Positions 56,384 through 64,000 of a DNA stretch of 64,000 nt are shown piece by piece. A program made the translations under genes and the position numbers. The stretch spans positions 682,001 through 746,000 of the forward strand of contig NZ_CP054038.1 of the NCBI RefSeq assembly GCF_013282805.1. The letters are read 5' to 3'. Origin of the DNA: Microbacterium hominis (GTDB lineage: Bacteria; Actinomycetota; Actinomycetes; Actinomycetales; Microbacteriaceae). Below the pieces are notes generated by a model. The model saw only the letters and a list, made by a program, of their open reading frames with translations. It was not told the DNA's origin and did not search any database. The stretch's first letter is position 1; every line of letters starts with the position of its first letter.

Positions 56384-56599
56384 TCAGGCCGCGGTCGGGT
56401 GCAGGTGCGCGCCGATCGGTCGCGGCCACGAAGCCCTGGTGACCCGACGCGCGGTGAGGGTGCGGGCCGCGTCGGCCCACGCCTCGGCCGCGCGGGCCTC
56501 GCGGCGCTCGCGGATGCTGACCATGATCGCGTGCTCCCGTGCCCGGCGGGCGCTCTCGTGACGGTGCTCGTATTCGGCGGCGGTGACAAGCAGCAGCAT
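56384..56599 (-). CDS. Small basic/acidic helical protein, unknown function
   Basis: The 71-residue product (MLLLVTAAEYEHRHESARRA...) is predicted helical and rich in Arg, Ala and Glu. It is called because a perfect GGAGG lies about six bases before its ATG, unlike the neighbouring chance frames. It ends close to the minisatellite and is divergent from sbcD. No family is recognised. Confidence 0.6.
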   Translation of the reverse strand: MLLLVTAAEYEHRHESARRAREHAIMVSIRERREARAAEAWADAARTLTARRVTRASWPRPIGAHLHPTAA

Positions 56600-56666
56600 G
56601 ATTTCCTCCGTTGGTTCCGATGTCGGCAACGTACGCCGGGGGTCCGACATTGCCGCCATCGGCCAC

Positions 56667-56707
56667 CTCGGCAGGAATCGCACGCCGCTCGGCAGGAAGC
56701 GCACGCC
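56667..56707. repeat. Tandem 20-base duplication between a small gene and sbcD
   Basis: CTCGGCAGGAATCGCACGCC at 56667-56686 is followed after one base by the same sequence with one change at 56688-56707. It lies in the shared upstream region of two divergent genes and may be a pair of protein-binding sites or a recent duplication. Confidence 0.6.
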
Positions 56708-56770
56708 CGATGCGGCGACCCTCCGCCGGCCTGTCCGGCGATGTCGCAGCCCCCGCCTACCGTTTTCTCC

Positions 56771-57925
56771 ATGCGGATCCTGCACACCTCCGACTGGCAC
56801 ATCGGCCGGTCCTTCCACGGGCACTCGACCCTCGCCGCCCTGCGCGGCGTGCTCGACGTGCTGGTGGTGCAGGTCCGCGAGCACCGGGTCGACGTCGTGG
56901 TCGTCGCCGGCGACGTGTTCGACTCCGCCGCCCCCGCCGCCGCGTGCTACGCCGTGCTCACCGACGCGCTCGCCGCGCTGTCCGACGCGGGCGCCCAGGT
57001 GATCGTCACCAGCGGCAACCACGATTCCGCGGCCCGTCTCGGCTTCCAGGCGGCCCTGCTGCGCCAGGGCATCCACGTGGTCACCGACCCGCTCGCGGTG
57101 GGCGTGCCGATCACGATCGATGATGCCGACGGGCCGGTGCGGTTCTACCCGATCCCGTTCCTCGAGCCCGCCCTGGTGCGACACCTGTGGGAGGGCGCGG
57201 AGCTGCGCTCGCAGCATCAGACGATCGCGCACGCGATGGGGCTGATCCGCGACGACCTCGCCGTGCGCGGCGGGCGCTCGGTGGTCATCTCGCACTGCTT
57301 CGCCGCGGGAGTGGATGCCACGCCCGGCGTCGAGCGGGAGATCCGGCAGGGCACGCTCGACGTCGTGCCGCTGTCCGTGTTCGACGGGCCCGACTATGTG
57401 GCGCTCGGCCACATCCACGGGCGACAGAGGCTCTCCGACCGCGTGCGGTACGCGGGGGCGCCGCTGCACTACAGCTTCGGCGAGGCGGACAAGCCCCGCG
57501 GCTCCTGGCTCGTCGACCTCGACGCAGATGGGTTCGCCGACGCACAGTGGCTGGATCTCCCCGTTCCGCGTCGGCTGGTGACCCTGCGCGGCCCGCTCGA
57601 CGACCTGCTCGACGACCCCGCCCACGCCGCGGCGGAAGACGCCTGGGTGTGCGCGCAGTACACCGATGCCACGCCCCAGCCCGACCCCATGCGACGTCTG
57701 CTGGCCCGCTTCCCCTTCTGCGCCACGGTCGTGCACACCCCGCTGCAGCAGCGGGCCGACGACGGCCGCACGTACGCCGACCGTGTGCGCGCGGCGCGGT
57801 CCGACGCGGAACTCATCGACGCGTTCCTCACGCACGTGCGCGACGGAGAGGCCGCATCCGAGCGGGAGGCCGCCATCATCCGCGACGTCATCGGCGAGCG
57901 CTCCCTCGCGGAGGCCTCGGCGTGA
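56771..57925 (+). CDS. sbcD: Exonuclease SbcD (Mre11-type nuclease subunit)
   Basis: The 384-residue product is the nuclease of the SbcCD complex, which opens hairpins and trims DNA ends during repair. Metal-binding motifs are visible: HTSDWHIGRSF (D8, H10), VVAGDVFDSA, TSGNHDS, ISHCFAAG and LGHIHG. ATG 56771 has TACCGT seven bases upstream and no ribosome site, suggesting a leaderless start. Its stop overlaps the sbcC start (GTGA). The complex partner follows immediately. Confidence 0.96.
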   Translation: MRILHTSDWHIGRSFHGHSTLAALRGVLDVLVVQVREHRVDVVVVAGDVFDSAAPAAACYAVLTDALAALSDAGAQVIVTSGNHDSAARLGFQAALLRQGIHVVTDPLAVGVPITIDDADGPVRFYPIPFLEPALVRHLWEGAELRSQHQTIAHAMGLIRDDLAVRGGRSVVISHCFAAGVDATPGVEREIRQGTLDVVPLSVFDGPDYVALGHIHGRQRLSDRVRYAGAPLHYSFGEADKPRGSWLVDLDADGFADAQWLDLPVPRRLVTLRGPLDDLLDDPAHAAAEDAWVCAQYTDATPQPDPMRRLLARFPFCATVVHTPLQQRADDGRTYADRVRAARSDAELIDAFLTHVRDGEAASEREAAIIRDVIGERSLAEASA

Positions 57926-60900
57926 GACTGCATCGACTCGAGCTCGAGGGCTTCGGCCCGTTCCGCACCCGCCAGGCCGTCGATCTCGACGCATTCGCCG
58001 GCGACGGCATCTTCCTCATCGCCGGCCGCACCGGCGCAGGCAAGTCGAGTGTGCTCGACGGCATCTGCTTCGCCCTCTACGGCGGCGTGCCCCGCTACGA
58101 CGGTGCCGAGAAGCGCCTGCGCAGCGACCACTGCGCGCCCGATGAGGCGACCCGCGTCACGGTCGAGTTCACGGCGGCCGACCGGCGCTGGCGGGTCACA
58201 CGCTCGCCCGAGTACTCGCGCGCCAAGAAGCGGGGCAGCGGCACGACGGTGGTCGGGGCGGAAGCGCAGCTCGACGAGTTCGTCGACGGGCGCTGGGTGG
58301 GCCATTCGTCCGGCCCCCGCAACGTCGGGCTCGCACTCGATGAGATCGTCGGGCTCAGCCAGCAGCAGTTCCTGCAGGTGATCCTTCTCGCGCAGAACCG
58401 GTTCGCGGAGTTCCTGCTGGCCAAGAACGACGAGCGACAGAAGCTGCTGCGCAGGCTGTTCGGCACCCGGCGGTACGAGGACTACCAGGCGGCCTTCGAC
58501 GAGCGACGCCGCGACGCGGAGCGCGCGGTCGCCACCGCCGGCGGCGCCGTCGATCTCCTGCTGGGCGAGGCCGAGCGAACGCTGGCCGACGCCCGACTCG
58601 CCGGCGACGCGGCGCCGACAGGGGGTGCTGCCGGCGAGAGCGCCGCAGTCGTTGGTGCCGACGGTGGGCTCGGGGCTGAGGGCGCGGTGAGCGGCGGCCC
58701 CGCCGCCGCGGTTCCGGCCGGCGCTCCCCGTGGGGAGGTTCCCGGGAGCCAGACGGCGCGTCTCGAGGCGCTCGAGGTCGGGCTCCAGCGGGCCGACTAC
58801 CGCGTCGAGACCCTTGTCCGCGAGCGTGCCGAGGCCGACGCGGGCCACGCGGCGGCCGATGCCGCGCACGCGGCGGCCCGCGGCCTGCGCGATGCGCAGG
58901 TGCGTCGCAGGCGGGCGCGCGACGAGCTCGCCGCGCTCGAGAGCCGCGAAAAGGCCGTGGCCGACGACCGCCGCACCCTCGATCGGGCTCTGGCCGCCGA
59001 GGTGCTCCGCGCGCCGATCGAGATCTCCGCGGTCGCCGCTGCAGGGCTCCGCGCGCGCGAGGCCGCGCTCGTCGACGCGATCGGCGACTGGCGTCGGGTC
59101 GCGCCGGCGACCGCCGCGTCATCCGGCCTCGAGCACCCCGTTCCGCAGGCTGTCGCGCTGCGCGAGGAGGTGGCCCGCCTCACCGGCGACATCGCGGTGT
59201 GGCGCGCCGCGGAATCGGCGGAGCGCGAGATCGAAGAGCTCGACGTACAGCGGGAGAGGGAGCGTCGGCAGGAGGCCGCGGCGACCGCCCATCTCGTCCG
59301 CCTCGATGCGGAGGCCGCCGAGCGCCCTGGAATGCTCGCCGACCTCGACGAGCGCCTCGCGTCCGCGCGCGACGCCGCCGGCTCTCTCGATGCGGCGCGC
59401 GCACGCGCCGACGATGTGGCCGCTCGGCTCGCGGCCGCGCGCGAGGGCGAGCGTCTCGCCGAACGCTCGCGCACGCTCGATGCGTCCTACCTCCAGGCTG
59501 CCGCCGTGCTCGACACCGCGCGCGCGGCGGTGACCGACCTGCTGCGCCGCCGGCTCGCGGGGCACGCCGGCGAGCTCGCGGCGGCACTCGCGCCCGGTGA
59601 GCCGTGCGGGGTGTGCGGTGCGCTCGAGCACCCGCATCCGGCCGCGCCGACGACCGACCCCGTCACCGACGAGCAGGTCGCCGCCGCCGAGTCGGCACGA
59701 GACGCCGCGGCCCGCGCAGACAGCGACGCCGCCGACGCCGCCCGCACCGCCCGCGCCGCGGTCGCGGAAGCCACCGCCCGCGCCGGCGGAGACGACACCG
59801 CGACCCTCGTCCGGAGCACCGACGAAGCGGCTGCCGCCCTCGCCCGCGCGGAGGCCGCCGCCGCTCGGCGCGACGCCCTCGTCATCGAGCGCGCGTCGCT
59901 CGTGGCAGCCGACGAGGCCGCTCGGGCCGACCGGGAGCGGTCGGCCGCCGAGGTCGCCGAGCACGGTGCCGCGCTGGCGGCTCTCGACGCCCGTATCGCC
60001 GCCGCGGCCCGCGTCGTCGACGCGGCGCGCGGCGAGCACGCGAGTGTGCGCGCCCGCATCGACGACGCCGACCGCCGACGAATGGCGGCGGCGGCGCTGG
60101 CCGACGCCGTCGACGCGCGCGACAGCGCTGTGGCCGCTGCCGAGCGTGCCGCCGGCGACCTCGCTGAGCGCCTGGCAGCAACGGACTTCGCCGACGCGGG
60201 CGAGGCCGCCGCCGCGCTATGCGACCTCGCCACCCGCAGCGGTCTCGATGACGGCATCCGCGCGCACGAGGTCGCTCTCGCGAACGCCCGTGACCGCCTG
60301 CTGGAGCTCGAGCTCGCCCTCGCCGGGCAGCCCGACGACCTCGTCGACCTCGCTGTCACCGAGGGCGCGCTGGCCGACGCCCGCGAGCGCTGGTCGAGGG
60401 CGGTCGATGCCGCCGCGCACGCGCAGCAGACGGCGACCCGGGCGCGGGAGCTCGTCGGCCGTGCGCGGGACGGGCATGCCGCGATCGCCGATCTCGCCGC
60501 CGACCACGCCGTGATCGTGCGTCTGGCCGACACCGTCGCCGGGCGCGCCCCCAACACGCACCGCATGGCGCTCGAGTCCTTCGTGCTGGCCGCCGAGCTC
60601 GAGGAGATCGTCGACGCGGCGAACCTGCGCCTCGACGACATGTCGGCGGGGCGCTACCGACTGCTCCACACCGATGCGCTGGCCTCGCGGGGTGCGGCAT
60701 CAGGGCTCGGCATCCTGGTCCTCGACGCGCACACCGGTCAGCCCCGGCCGGCCCAGTCGCTGTCGGGCGGCGAGACCTTCCTGGCGTCGCTCTCGCTCGC
60801 GCTCGGCCTCGCCGAGGTGGTCACCGCGCGCGCCGGGGGAGTGCGGCTGGACACACTGTTCATCGATGAGGGGTTCGGCTCGCTCGATGAAGACACGCTC

Positions 60901-61065
60901 GAGCTCGCGATGCGCACCCTCGACGAACTGCGTCAGGGGGGTCGCACCGTCGGGCTCATCAGCCACGTCGCCGCGATGCGGGAGCAGATCCCCGCGCAGC
61001 TGCGCGTGGCGGCGACACCGCAGGGTCCGAGCGTCATCACCCAAGACGCCCTGGTGAGCACATGA
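57922..61065 (+). CDS. sbcC: Exonuclease SbcC (Rad50-type ATPase subunit)
   Basis: The 1047-residue product is the SMC-like ATPase of SbcCD. Walker A is GRTGAGKSS near the N-terminus, the ABC signature SLSGGETFLASLS and Walker B DTLFIDEGFGSLD near the C-terminus, with a long Ala/Arg/Glu coiled coil between. The zinc hook is C562 and C565 (PCGVCG). A low-complexity Gly/Ala insertion (about 58612-58755) interrupts the first coiled-coil arm. The GTG start overlaps the sbcD stop. Confidence 0.96.
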   Translation: MRLHRLELEGFGPFRTRQAVDLDAFAGDGIFLIAGRTGAGKSSVLDGICFALYGGVPRYDGAEKRLRSDHCAPDEATRVTVEFTAADRRWRVTRSPEYSRAKKRGSGTTVVGAEAQLDEFVDGRWVGHSSGPRNVGLALDEIVGLSQQQFLQVILLAQNRFAEFLLAKNDERQKLLRRLFGTRRYEDYQAAFDERRRDAERAVATAGGAVDLLLGEAERTLADARLAGDAAPTGGAAGESAAVVGADGGLGAEGAVSGGPAAAVPAGAPRGEVPGSQTARLEALEVGLQRADYRVETLVRERAEADAGHAAADAAHAAARGLRDAQVRRRRARDELAALESREKAVADDRRTLDRALAAEVLRAPIEISAVAAAGLRAREAALVDAIGDWRRVAPATAASSGLEHPVPQAVALREEVARLTGDIAVWRAAESAEREIEELDVQRERERRQEAAATAHLVRLDAEAAERPGMLADLDERLASARDAAGSLDAARARADDVAARLAAAREGERLAERSRTLDASYLQAAAVLDTARAAVTDLLRRRLAGHAGELAAALAPGEPCGVCGALEHPHPAAPTTDPVTDEQVAAAESARDAAARADSDAADAARTARAAVAEATARAGGDDTATLVRSTDEAAAALARAEAAAARRDALVIERASLVAADEAARADRERSAAEVAEHGAALAALDARIAAAARVVDAARGEHASVRARIDDADRRRMAAAALADAVDARDSAVAAAERAAGDLAERLAATDFADAGEAAAALCDLATRSGLDDGIRAHEVALANARDRLLELELALAGQPDDLVDLAVTEGALADARERWSRAVDAAAHAQQTATRARELVGRARDGHAAIADLAADHAVIVRLADTVAGRAPNTHRMALESFVLAAELEEIVDAANLRLDDMSAGRYRLLHTDALASRGAASGLGILVLDAHTGQPRPAQSLSGGETFLASLSLALGLAEVVTARAGGVRLDTLFIDEGFGSLDEDTLELAMRTLDELRQGGRTVGLISHVAAMREQIPAQLRVAATPQGPSVITQDALVST

Positions 61066-61075
61066 ATCGAGATCG

Positions 61076-61105
61076 TTGCCCGCCGCACGGTGCGGGGTGT
61101 AGTGT
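61076..61105 (+). promoter_or_regulatory. Candidate promoter of the SGNH esterase gene
   Basis: TTGCCC (61076-61081) and TAGTGT (61100-61105) are 18 bases apart, just after the sbcC stop. The leader to the ATG at 61268 would be about 155 bases; I see no further element in it. Confidence 0.45.
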
Positions 61106-61267
61106 CGCGCCAGGTCGACGCTGAGGGATCGATCGCCGACGACGAACGGGGAGCCGATCGTCTACCGCCGGAATCACGCCGGTCACGGTGCGCCGTGGAC
61201 TGGAGGCCTCCGGCCGCGGTTCGCCGCGCCCGCATTCCGACGACGACGACGTTCACGGGAGACCTTC

Positions 61268-62103
61268 ATGCATCTGTCCACACGGGCGCGCCGCGCCCTC
61301 GCCACTCTGTCCGCCGCCGTCGTCCTCGCCGGCGGCGCCCTGCTGTCCGCCCCCGCCGCCTCCGCAGCGCCCCGCCGCCGGCGCGCATGGCCGCCATCGG
61401 AGATTCGATCACCCAGGCATCCATGACCTGCTCGCTGCTGCTGATGTGCCCCGCGGGCAGCTGGGCCACGGGCACGTCATCGACGGTGCAGTCCCATGCG
61501 GTGCGGCTGCGTGCCACCGCCCCGGTCACCGCGTACAACAACGCCGTTCCGGGCGCGGTCGCCGCAGAGCTGCCCGCGCAGGCGACGCGGGCCGCTTCGC
61601 AGGGCGCGCAGTACGTCACCATGCAGATCGGCGCGAACGACGCCTGCGCCGACACGGTCGCGCTCATGACGCCCACCGCCGATTTCGCGGCGAGTGTGCA
61701 GACGACCCTCGCGACCCTCGCGGCGAGCCCCGCGCAGCCGGAGATCTTCGTCGCCAGCATCCCGAATCTCAAGCGGCTGTGGGAGCTGAACAAGTCCAGC
61801 TTCTCGGCCCGGCTCGCGTGGGCGGCGTTCCGTCAGTGCGATTCGATGCTGCTGCGCCCGACGAGCACCGCCGCCGCCGACGTGATCCGCCGCGACGCGG
61901 TGCAGACCCGGGTCGACGAGTACAACGCCGCGCTCGCCGCAGCGTGCGCGGCCACGGCGAAGTGCCGCTGGGACGGCTACGCCGTCGCGAACTACGCCTT
62001 CACGCGCAGCGACGTCTCCACCCGCGACTACTTCCACCCCTCGACGACGGGCCAGCGGTCGCTGGCGGCCGTCACGTGGGCCGCGTCGCAGTGGGTCGGG
62101 TGA
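61268..62103 (+). CDS. Secreted SGNH/GDSL-type esterase, broken by one missing base
   Basis: A clear Sec signal peptide (MHLSTRARRALATLSAAVVL, ending LLSAPAASA) is encoded from ATG 61268, with GGGAG upstream. The catalytic domain is in the next frame. One C added to the run 61370-61373 joins them and gives 278 residues. Block I is AAIGDSITQAS (nucleophile Ser), block III QIGANDACAD, and the final DYFHPSTTGQ holds the catalytic Asp and His. Four or more cysteines suggest disulfides outside the cell. It is likely a secreted lipase or carbohydrate esterase; the substrate is unknown. Confidence 0.85.
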
Positions 62104-62201
62104 CTCGCCGTCGCTGAGACCGCCGGTGGCGGGGTCGGTCCCAGCCGCCCGCCCACCGGTGCTCGTCTCGCGGGCGGTGCAGGCCCGTCTAGGGTGGGAG
62201 G

Positions 62202-62381
62202 GTGACCAAGAACACCCTCTGGACCGTCCTGGCTGTCATTGCGGCCATCGCCATCGCCTGGGTGCTCGTGAACCTGCTGTTCTCGGTGCTCTGGTTCGTC
62301 GTGAAGCTGGCGATCATCGCCGGCGTCGCCGTGGTCGTGTACCTCTTCCTGCGCGGCGCCTTCTCGAAGTCGAAGAGCTGA
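62202..62381 (+). CDS. Small hydrophobic membrane protein (59 residues)
   Basis: The product VTKNTLWTVLAVIAAIAIAW... has two hydrophobic segments and a basic end (FLRGAFSKSKS). The GTG start is supported by GGGAGG directly before it and by TAGGGT exactly six bases upstream, the leaderless spacing seen at several other genes in the window. Function unknown. Confidence 0.65.
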   Translation: MTKNTLWTVLAVIAAIAIAWVLVNLLFSVLWFVVKLAIIAGVAVVVYLFLRGAFSKSKS

Positions 62382-62385
62382 ACCC

Positions 62386-62951
62386 CTACAGGTCGTACTC
62401 TGCGCGCACGCGCGCGTACAGCTGCGCGCTGCACGCGGCCACCGCGTCGAGCCAGCTCATGTGCGCGTCGTCCTGCGCGCGATCCGACACCGACTTGAGC
62501 ACCCGCAGCGGCACGCCGAACTGCTCGGCGACCCACGCGTACGCGTAGGTCTCCATGTCGACGAGCACGGCCCCGAGGGGCGGATGCTGCGCGCGGCCTC
62601 CGCATCGTCGACGAAGTGGTCGCCGGTGGCGATCGTGACGCCGTCGGCTGTCCCGGGACCGATGCGCACCCGCGCGGGGAGCGAGACGTGCTGCCCGACG
62701 ATGCCGTCGATGTCGGTGACGTCGTGCTGGATCGCCGCTTCGACCTCGAACACCTCGTAGGGCAGCGACGGGTCGATCGCTCCGGCGGTGCCCACCACCA
62801 GGATCTCCTCATAGGGCTGCGCATCCAGCGCGCGGGTGAGGGCGTACGCGGCCTGGAGCTTTCCAGGCCCGGTGATCAGCCGATCGAAGCCGGGCAGCTC
62901 CGCGGGGAAGGCGGCGAGTTCGGACTCGAGGGCGGCGACGAGCAGTCTCAT
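62386..62951 (-). CDS. MTA/SAH nucleosidase-like protein, broken by one missing base
   Basis: The N-terminal part (MRLLVAALESELAAFP, VVGTAGAIDPSLPYEVFEVE) and C-terminal part (VLVDMETYAYAWVAEQFGVP, SVSDRAQDDAHMSW) match purine/MTA nucleosidases, which split the N-glycosidic bond of methylthioadenosine or S-adenosylhomocysteine. The conserved DMET and SD sites are in the second frame. One base added to the run 62571-62574 joins RPSGAVLVDMET and gives 188 residues, the usual length. Without it the catalytic half is lost. Confidence 0.85.
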
Positions 62952-63007
62952 CGTTCCATTCTCCCCGTCCGCCGGCGCTTATGCAGTGTGTGGAGTGGGG
63001 CGCCGCG

Positions 63008-63403
63008 GTTCGTGGGGCGCTGGCTGCGGCTTTCGCGCTCGTGATCCCGTCGGGAGCGACCCTTGAAGGTGGGGGCGTCGCGGCACGCAGGGTTCGTGGG
63101 GCGCTGGCTGCGGCTTTCGCGCTCGTGATCCCGTCGGGAGCGACCCTTGAAGGTGGGGGCGTGCGGCACGCAGGGTTCGTGGGGCGCTGGCTGCGGCATC
63201 CACGTGACTGAACCCGTCCGGAGCGACCCACGAACGCCGAGGCGCCGCGGCGCATGTGGTTCGTGGGGCGCTGGCTGTGGCATCCACGTGACTGAACCCG
63301 TCCGGAGCGACCCACGAACGCCGAGGCGCCGCGGTGCGCGTGGTTCGTGGGGCGCTGGCTGGGGCATCCATGTGACTGAACCCGCTGGAAGCGACCCACG
63401 AAC
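63008..63403. repeat. Array of five 84-base repeats (core GTTCGTGGGGCGCTGG)
   Basis: Units start at 63008, 63092, 63175, 63259 and 63343. All begin GTTCGTGGGGCGCTGG. Copies 1-2 continue CTGCGGCTTTCGCGCTCGTG; copies 3-5 contain CATCCACGTGACTGAACCCG or a close variant and end GAGCGACCCACGAAC or a close variant, an inverted match to the start. The array fills the 476-base gap between the nucleosidase and lipase maturation factor genes. The shared core and length link it to the array at 44837-45142. Confidence 0.9.
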
Positions 63404-63427
63404 GCGGGCGAGCACCATCCGAGGGGT

Positions 63428-64000
63428 TCACGCGCCGCGCTGCGCGGCATCCGCACCGATCGGCGGCACCACGAGCCGCTCGCGGTCGCGCACCCAGCGC
63501 GCTCCGTCGGCGCGATGCTCGGCGCGGGTGGCGAAGCGGTACCGGTACGACACCGCACGCACGAAGCGCGGCCGGCCGCCGTCGAACGGGTCGTGCCCCA
63601 GCAGTCGCAGAGTGGCGGGGTCGGCGTCGAGCAGGCGCACGAGGAACGTCGTGAACCACTCGTCGAGCGAACGCCCGAGCGGCAGGAACCACATCAGCCA
63701 GTCCAGCCGCAGATGGTACGGCGCGAACGGGCGCGGCACGCGCCGCAGGTCGCCGGGCTTGCCCTTGAACCCGTACTCCTCCCAGTGCGCCCGGTCGGGG
63801 TCGGCATCCATGGTCCCCTCCACCACGATCTCGATGCGCTGCTTCGTGACCGAGCCGAACGCGCCGTAGGCGTTGGCGAGCTGCCACCGGTTGAAAGACG
63901 CGTTCATGAGCTGCCGCCGCGCCACGAGGTTCTGCACGGGGGCGACGCTCAGCCACAGGTACAGCGCGCCGACCGCGCACGTCACGACGAGCCACGCGAT
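63428..64000 (-). CDS. Lipase maturation factor-family membrane protein, C-terminal part
   Basis: The gene runs out of the window at 64000, so only the last 190 residues are seen. A membrane helix (VVTCAVGALYLWLSVAP) is followed by the LMF1-type soluble domain: TMDADPDRAHWEEYGFKG, KPGDLRRVPRPFAPYHLRLD and WLMWFLPLG. In animals LMF1 helps lipases fold in the ER; bacterial members are widespread in actinobacteria with no proven role. It lies downstream of the 84-base repeat array on the opposite side from the nucleosidase. Confidence 0.85.
   Translation of the reverse strand: MAWLVVTCAVGALYLWLSVAPVQNLVARRQLMNASFNRWQLANAYGAFGSVTKQRIEIVVEGTMDADPDRAHWEEYGFKGKPGDLRRVPRPFAPYHLRLDWLMWFLPLGRSLDEWFTTFLVRLLDADPATLRLLGHDPFDGGRPRFVRAVSYRYRFATRAEHRADGARWVRDRERLVVPPIGADAAQRGA

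Overview
The window is one continuous stretch of a high-GC actinobacterial chromosome. The rpoB-rpoC pair, leaderless start sites, many GTG/TTG starts and protein families point to Microbacteriaceae, most likely Microbacterium; this genus call is inference, not a database result. No rRNA, tRNA, CRISPR array, insertion sequence or prophage is visible.

Layout. 1-2008: the 5-oxoproline (pyroglutamate) hydrolase genes pxpA (C-terminal end only) and a fused pxpBC. 2037-4682: a DUF4062/STAND ATPase transcribed divergently from rpoB. 5005-12489: rpoB and rpoC with a clear promoter and terminator. 12556-16281: small secreted, lipoprotein and membrane proteins of unknown function. 16411-36350: a 20 kb block of nine tightly overlapping genes: a Ser/Thr kinase, a giant Ig-like surface protein, MoxR ATPase, DUF58, a transglutaminase-fold membrane protein that has lost its catalytic residues, three FHA-domain proteins, a tail-anchored protein with six repeated acidic-x-Thr motifs, and an EssC/EccC-like FtsK ATPase. 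36380-45142: housekeeping and accessory genes (aldo/keto reductase, an ECF41 sigma factor with its target oxidoreductase, S9 peptidase, VOC protein, RtcB, DNA glycosylase). 45174-54664: an OmpR-type winged-helix regulator, then a LacI-controlled sugar operon (binding protein, two permeases, GH31 alpha-xylosidase, GH1 beta-glucosidase). 54763-64000: small proteins, sbcD-sbcC, an SGNH esterase, a nucleosidase and the end of a lipase maturation factor.

How the genes work together. In the 20 kb block the kinase is predicted to phosphorylate threonines on the cytosolic tail of the tail-anchored protein and on a partner FHA protein. The FHA domains, one of them on the EssC-like ATPase, could then dock there. 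The MoxR/DUF58/dead-transglutaminase trio and the Ig-like protein would form the envelope part. No WXG100 substrate or other type VII core gene is present, so this looks like an orphan phospho-regulated EssC-type machine. In the sugar operon the binding protein and permeases import an oligosaccharide that GH31 and GH1 cleave; palindromic LacI operators sit at lacI and before the binding-protein gene.

Sequence quality. Ten genes are split by exactly one missing base. In nine the break can be placed in a run of G or C (3-5 long as read); in the Ig-like gene it is only inferred from the C-rich tail. Restoring one base makes each gene a whole number of codons with a sensible product. I read these mainly as assembly errors and give full-span gene models, saying so in each entry. 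Repeats are frequent: two arrays of 84-bp units with a shared core, a 13-bp minisatellite, REP-like palindromes, and a recurring GTGGATGCCGC/GCGGCATCCAC hairpin.
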